DNA of 21,738 bases from Acrasis kona (taxonomy: Eukaryota; Heterolobosea; Eutetramitea; Acrasida; Acrasidae), in the NCBI GenBank assembly GCA_026419775.2, contig JAOPGA020001508.1:1-21738 (forward strand), in the 5' to 3' direction. The position numbers and the translations under genes were made by a program. Shown piece after piece: positions 18,983 to 21,738 of the stretch. Numbering within the stretch: position 1 is the stretch's first letter; each line of letters begins with the position of its first letter. A model generated the notes under the pieces. It worked only from the letters and a program-made list of their open reading frames with translations, was not told the DNA's origin and searched no databases.

Positions 18983-19311
18983 GTATCTTGTTTTGTTTGA
19001 TGTTATCATGCGGACATCATGTCCAATAAATAGTCTTTTACGAAGAACTCTCCGCGATTTCCGCAAAGTGCGCGTTGTAAAATTTTGTATTAAAACCACT
19101 CAGCCTTCAAGTTTCAAGCCTTGAATCGAATATAATTATTTATAATTCTCATGAGCTAAATCTAGCTTGTTCATCATATTCTCGTTTAATGAGGACTAGT
19201 AGGAGAAGTCATTGATATAGATTTCACTTTTCCAATCGAAGTTTCTCTATCAATTTTTTTGAAGAACCGCTGTTGTTATAGACGAGACGCTTGCAATTTA
19301 ATCTTACAGTA
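18983..19311. other. Upstream region of the dehydrogenase
   Basis: These 329 bp lie between the chosen dehydrogenase start (-) and the stop of the 19312-20025 orphan (-). The part up to 19099 may encode an alternative N-terminal extension of the dehydrogenase. The rest is AT-rich with no gene or repeat recognised. Confidence 0.4.
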
Positions 19312-20025
19312 TCAAGATTTATTAGCGGAAACAAACATGCATGTTTGAAAGTTTACTAAAGTCCACACGCGAACGCGATTGTAGTTCATTTGCAGCGAGG
19401 CACCAAAGAGCATTATGTTTAAAACATGCTTACTCAATATGTCCGACAAAGGCCAATTACAAGCTTCATAAAGTGTTTTCAAGACTTGTAAAAAGTGCCT
19501 ATCTTTTTGGGCTACGTCTTCAAAAGGCCACGTTTCGTTGTATCTATTTAAACCAATCATCTCACTGCGACTGTAACCATCATAATAACCAGGGTTCTTT
19601 TCAGCTATGTATTTCATGCGATCTGATCGTGCTCTTGTTAATAATTTGAGACCCGGATCATCTGGGCTAACGGGATATCATGCCAAGTCAAGTAGGTACG
19701 CATCGTCAGTGATGTCATCGTTGCCGTTTGTCGTCTGGTATACATCCGATGGAATAAATTCGGTCTCATTAGCATTGTTTGTGATTGATTTTTGCTGTGC
19801 ATTTTCCATAGCGTGATTGGCTGTAGCTTGATTCGAATGATCGAATTCATTGATATATAAACTGTCTTTTGTTTCGATTTCCTTTTTCTTTTGCATTTCG
19901 TTCAAAATAGATGCATATTCTTCACGCGTACACGATAATGTCGATATGTCAACATTCAGTTGCAACAACAAGCTTGTTGTGCGCATAATATTTGTGAGAC
20001 GCGTATCATTGTCTGCAAGCATCAT
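19312..20025 (-). CDS. Orphan two-exon protein between direct repeats
   Basis: Exons 20025-19700 and 19666-19312 join across a 33-nt intron (GTACCT...GTTAG, phase 2, with TACTTGAC as a likely branch site), giving about 226 residues. Read through, the two frames are separated only by an in-frame TGA at 19678-19680; splicing removes it and keeps both sides in frame (...DDITDDA then PDDPGLKL). The N-terminal half starts MMLADNDTRL and has a charged helix (ILNEMQKKKEIETK) and an Asn/Asp-rich middle. The C-terminal half has YIAEKNPGYYDGYSRSEMIG and DRHFLQVLKTLYEACNWPL. No family is recognised. A candidate 5'-leader intron (36 nt, starting GTAAGT) lies just upstream. The last coding bases overlap one copy of a 37-bp direct repeat. 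Confidence 0.5.
19318..19354 (+). repeat. Short direct repeat, copy A, with palindrome
   Basis: This matches 20165-20202 in the same orientation over about 37 bp (TTATTAGCGG...GAAAGTTT, with a few mismatches). Copy A holds the perfect 16-bp palindrome CAAACATGCATGTTTG. It overlaps the 3' end of the orphan coding region. Confidence 0.6.
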
Positions 20026-20242
20026 TCTTTATTTTTACAAGTTTTGTAAAATGTTTACTTACAAAGTCAAAATTCAGATTAGTAGTTCTTGTCATAAACT
20101 GCGATAGCAGCGCATATTAATCTTTCTTCATGACGCGCACCCTTCTCGATATGTAGAATCTAAGTTTGTTAGCGGAAAACGAACGCGCATGTTTGAAAGT
20201 TTTCAAATAAATTGATCTAAGAAGTAGTTAAGAGATCGATTT
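20026..20242. promoter_or_regulatory. Divergent upstream region
   Basis: These 217 bp separate the orphan gene start (-) from a short + strand ORF. They contain repeat copy B and a candidate 5'-leader intron of the orphan gene (about 20027-20062, GTAAGT...AAAG on the minus strand). Confidence 0.35.
20165..20202 (+). repeat. Short direct repeat, copy B
   Basis: This is the second copy of the TTRTTAGCGGAAA...GCATGTTTGAAAGTTT repeat, about 810 bp from copy A. The two copies flank the orphan gene 19312-20025. Its palindrome is degenerate. Confidence 0.6.
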
Positions 20243-20353
20243 ATGGCTCGCTACGAGCAAGTTCTTGAGACTGTCATCGGTACTTTATACGAGTACCAAG
20301 AGCTCCATGTCTACTCCGAAATTCATGGTCAGTATAGCGTTGACGATTGCTAG
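20243..20353 (+). CDS. Short exon-like ORF ending at the hAT left end
   Basis: The ATG at 20243 opens 36 codons (MARYEQVLETVIGTLYEYQE...) to a TAG inside the putative transposon target duplication. The composition looks like real coding sequence, but there is no recognisable domain. A GTCAGT donor at about 20326 could end an exon earlier. The likely reading is the first exon of a host gene interrupted or abutted by the transposon; a stand-alone microprotein or chance frame is also possible. Confidence 0.35.
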   Translation: MARYEQVLETVIGTLYEYQELHVYSEIHGQYSVDDC

Positions 20354-20645
20354 TTAGTAGAGCTGTATATAGATCAGATCTCATCTGGATGTCCGATCCT
20401 ATCCGTCCAATTTTAGTGATCCTAATCGTAAAATGGATTTTGGATACTTTGTAAGAGGTTGGACCCGATAATTTTTGTATCTTAAGATTCCATCCTGAGC
20501 AAAGAGGTATATTGTACCTTGTTGATAACGGATTGGTTTTTATATAACACATTGGAAATACTCTGTGTTGATATGTTTCACTGTCTTTTTGTCCCCATCA
20601 TACGAGAGATTTAATATTACCAAGAATAAAAGAAAGGTAGTTTAA

Positions 20646-20942
20646 TTAGAAAAATCCGTCATTCTCTATAACTGACTGAGTAAAATCTAAACCGTCGTAA
20701 TTGAATTCTTTTCCATCCTCTTGTTTCCTTCTTCTTTGTTCAGCAACTCTTACAACTATATTACCTGGCATTTGGGTTAATGTTATTTGGCCATGTGCTT
20801 TGTTTCTTTCTGTGAGCCGAAGCTTCCTTGGTCTTGCTGCTTTCGGTTCCAATATTGTTTCACTCAACCAAATTCCATTATCCACATCAATAGAAATATG
20901 CTCATCAGGTACCAGTATTGGATTCTCTCTTGTTCCACTCAT
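20646..20942 (-). CDS. Divergent 98-residue ORF inside the hAT element
   Basis: The start is MSGTRENPILVPDEH, whose PILVP core followed by acidic residues resembles a SUMO-interacting motif. It continues with a basic stretch (AARPRKLRLTERNKAHGQ), a short hydrophobic strand (NIVVRV), a basic run (EQRRRKQ) and an acidic or aromatic C-terminus. No family is recognised. The frame is open upstream to an ATG at 21014, but that extension is Cys/Arg-rich and less convincing. It faces away from the transposase with about 150 bp between starts, suggesting a shared promoter. It may be an accessory protein of the transposon or a trapped host gene. Confidence 0.5.
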   Translation of the reverse strand: MSGTRENPILVPDEHISIDVDNGIWLSETILEPKAARPRKLRLTERNKAHGQITLTQMPGNIVVRVAEQRRRKQEDGKEFNYDGLDFTQSVIENDGFF

Positions 20943-21092
20943 TTTTTTGCATAAAACGAAACAAATTGTTGTTCGCCGATTGAAAAGCATGAGCGCACAA
21001 ACTCTAGTGCGCACGCAATTCAGCGCAAGCGATAATTTTGACGCACCCCCGCTTTAAAAAGGTTCGTAATTTTGAATTTGCCACTAACAGAA
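20943..21092. promoter_or_regulatory. Shared promoter region inside the hAT element
   Basis: This is the gap between the two divergent transposon ORFs. It contains TTTAAAAA at 21053-21060, a TATA-like site about 33 bp before the transposase ATG. Confidence 0.35.
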
Positions 21093-21738
21093 ATGCAGAC
21101 AAGAGGCAACCATGTTGATGTCTCTCAGCTTCAGGACAGTGATAGTGAAAGTGAAAACATTCAAGAAAGCCAGTCAGAAAGAACCCATGTTGTGGATGTG
21201 AGCAGAATACTTACACAAGCAATTATGGAGCCAGTCAGGACAAAGCCCAAAAGATCCAAACAATCAAGAGCCTGGTCTCAAAACTATCTACGAACGCAAG
21301 GTGACGTGATGGTGTGTATCCCCTGTGAACAAAACAAAACCATGCAAACATTCAAAAAATCTGTTCAGAAAGGTTCAACAGGAAACATCATTAGGCACTT
21401 TAAATCGTTTCATCCAGACATTCATTCTAGCCACCAAAAGAATTCAACAGTAGTGTCAATCGCTCCAGCAAAGGCATTAGTCCAATGGATAATCTCTACA
21501 AACCAACCCTTCAATACTGTCGAAAACAAAGCATTTCGGGATTTATTCAGAGCTTGTGGGATCGAAGTTCCAATCTTATCACGTATCACTTTGAAAAGCC
21601 AAGTTGAACAAGAATATAATCAAGTCATGGATACCTTGCGTATTGTTCTCCAATCAGCAAATACAGTATCAATATCAACTGATGCCTGGACAAACTCGTC
21701 TAATTTACCCTTTCTTGGAATTGTTGTTCACTGGATAG
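21093..21738 (+). CDS. hAT transposase with BED zinc finger, 5' part
   Basis: The frame is open from ATG 21093 to the window end (215 codons, no stop). The acidic N-terminus (DSDSESENIQ) is followed by a BED finger at about 53-108: aromatic W in SRAWSQNY, CIPC, STGNIIRHFKSFH. Next is the linker motif PFNTVENKAFRDLFRACGIEVP, typical of hAT transposases. The RNase H-like core then begins with VSISTDAWTNSSNLPFLGI, where the Asp is the first catalytic acidic residue. The rest of the core and the C-terminal dimerisation region lie beyond the window. By family it cuts and pastes the element, leaving 8-bp duplications. BED-finger hAT transposases of this type are common in fungi and protists. Confidence 0.9.
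   Translation, partial: MQTRGNHVDVSQLQDSDSESENIQESQSERTHVVDVSRILTQAIMEPVRTKPKRSKQSRAWSQNYLRTQGDVMVCIPCEQNKTMQTFKKSVQKGSTGNIIRHFKSFHPDIHSSHQKNSTVVSIAPAKALVQWIISTNQPFNTVENKAFRDLFRACGIEVPILSRITLKSQVEQEYNQVMDTLRIVLQSANTVSISTDAWTNSSNLPFLGIVVHWI

Larger units (their letters stand above)
20358..21738 (+). mobile_element. hAT-superfamily DNA transposon, left part
   Basis: The proposed left terminus starts TAGAGCTG, matching the hAT end consensus YARNG/TAGRGNTG. It is followed by about 100 bp dense in GATC, GGAT and ATCC motifs, typical subterminal hAT sequence. The preceding CTAGTTAG (20350-20357) is a candidate 8-bp target duplication. Inside are a divergent 98-residue ORF and a BED-finger transposase running off the window. 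The right end is outside, so neither the inverted repeat nor the duplication can be confirmed. The visible transposase has no stop, so the copy may be intact. Confidence 0.65.

Noticed and set aside
19318-20202. Direct repeats as termini of an LTR-type element
   Set aside because: At 37-38 bp they are far too short, and no relevant coding domain lies between them.
20274-20552. 92-codon minus-strand frame
   Set aside because: It runs across the putative transposon terminus and target duplication with no domain; judged a chance frame.
1-21738. tRNA, rRNA or CRISPR features
   Set aside because: No tRNA box pair, rRNA-like stretch or regularly spaced repeat array was found by eye on either strand; a covariance-model scan would be decisive.

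Overview
The window looks like nuclear DNA of a gene-dense unicellular eukaryote. Evidence: spliceosomal GT-AG introns, all very short (about 33-45 nt); TFIID (TAF7), LAMMER-kinase, tubulin and SAP30BP-type genes; and next to them a bacterial-style GAF/hybrid histidine kinase, which animals lack. Gaps between genes are often only 20-140 bp. The alpha-tubulin is divergent, without the usual lysine-40 region or terminal tyrosine, as in the mitotic tubulins known from Naegleria. A heterolobosean amoeba (Naegleria/Acrasis-like) is my best guess. An early-diverging fungus or another amoeba is not excluded. One ambiguous base (position 146) points to a draft assembly.

Layout. 1-797: no confident gene. 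798-1277 (-): a spliced 147-residue membrane-anchored orphan. 1616-4491 (+): seven-exon WD40-HECT ubiquitin ligase with a myristoylation-type start. 4562-6567 (+): GAF/HisKA/HATPase/REC hybrid histidine kinase. 6709-8020 (+): LAMMER/CLK-type kinase with an SR-like basic N-terminus. 8487-9820 (-): divergent alpha-tubulin whose frame is broken twice within 22 bp. 10097-11884 (-): TAF7. 11936-13586 (+): probably mitochondrial TPR protein, divergent from TAF7 across 51 bp. 13687-17167 (-): a tight same-strand run of a Dsc3/TMUB-like ubiquitin-like membrane protein, a SAP30BP/HCNGP-like protein and a 756-residue polytopic orphan, with gaps of 23 and 26 bp. 17168-18040: mostly non-coding, with two weak small-gene candidates. 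18041-18982 (-): short-chain dehydrogenase. 19312-20025 (-): two-exon orphan lying between two short direct repeats. 20243-20353 (+): a short exon-like ORF stopping next to the left end of a hAT transposon, 20358 to beyond the window end. The transposon carries a BED-finger transposase (+) and a divergent 98-residue ORF (-).

Functions are mixed: ubiquitin pathway (WD40-HECT, Dsc3-like), signalling (histidine kinase, LAMMER kinase), transcription and RNA processing (TAF7, SAP30BP-like), cytoskeleton and metabolism. I see no operon-like logic beyond compact packing. Several gene models exist only after splicing: joining the short introns by frame and GT-AG rules turns scattered open frames into continuous proteins matching known families. 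This is the main support for the intron calls.
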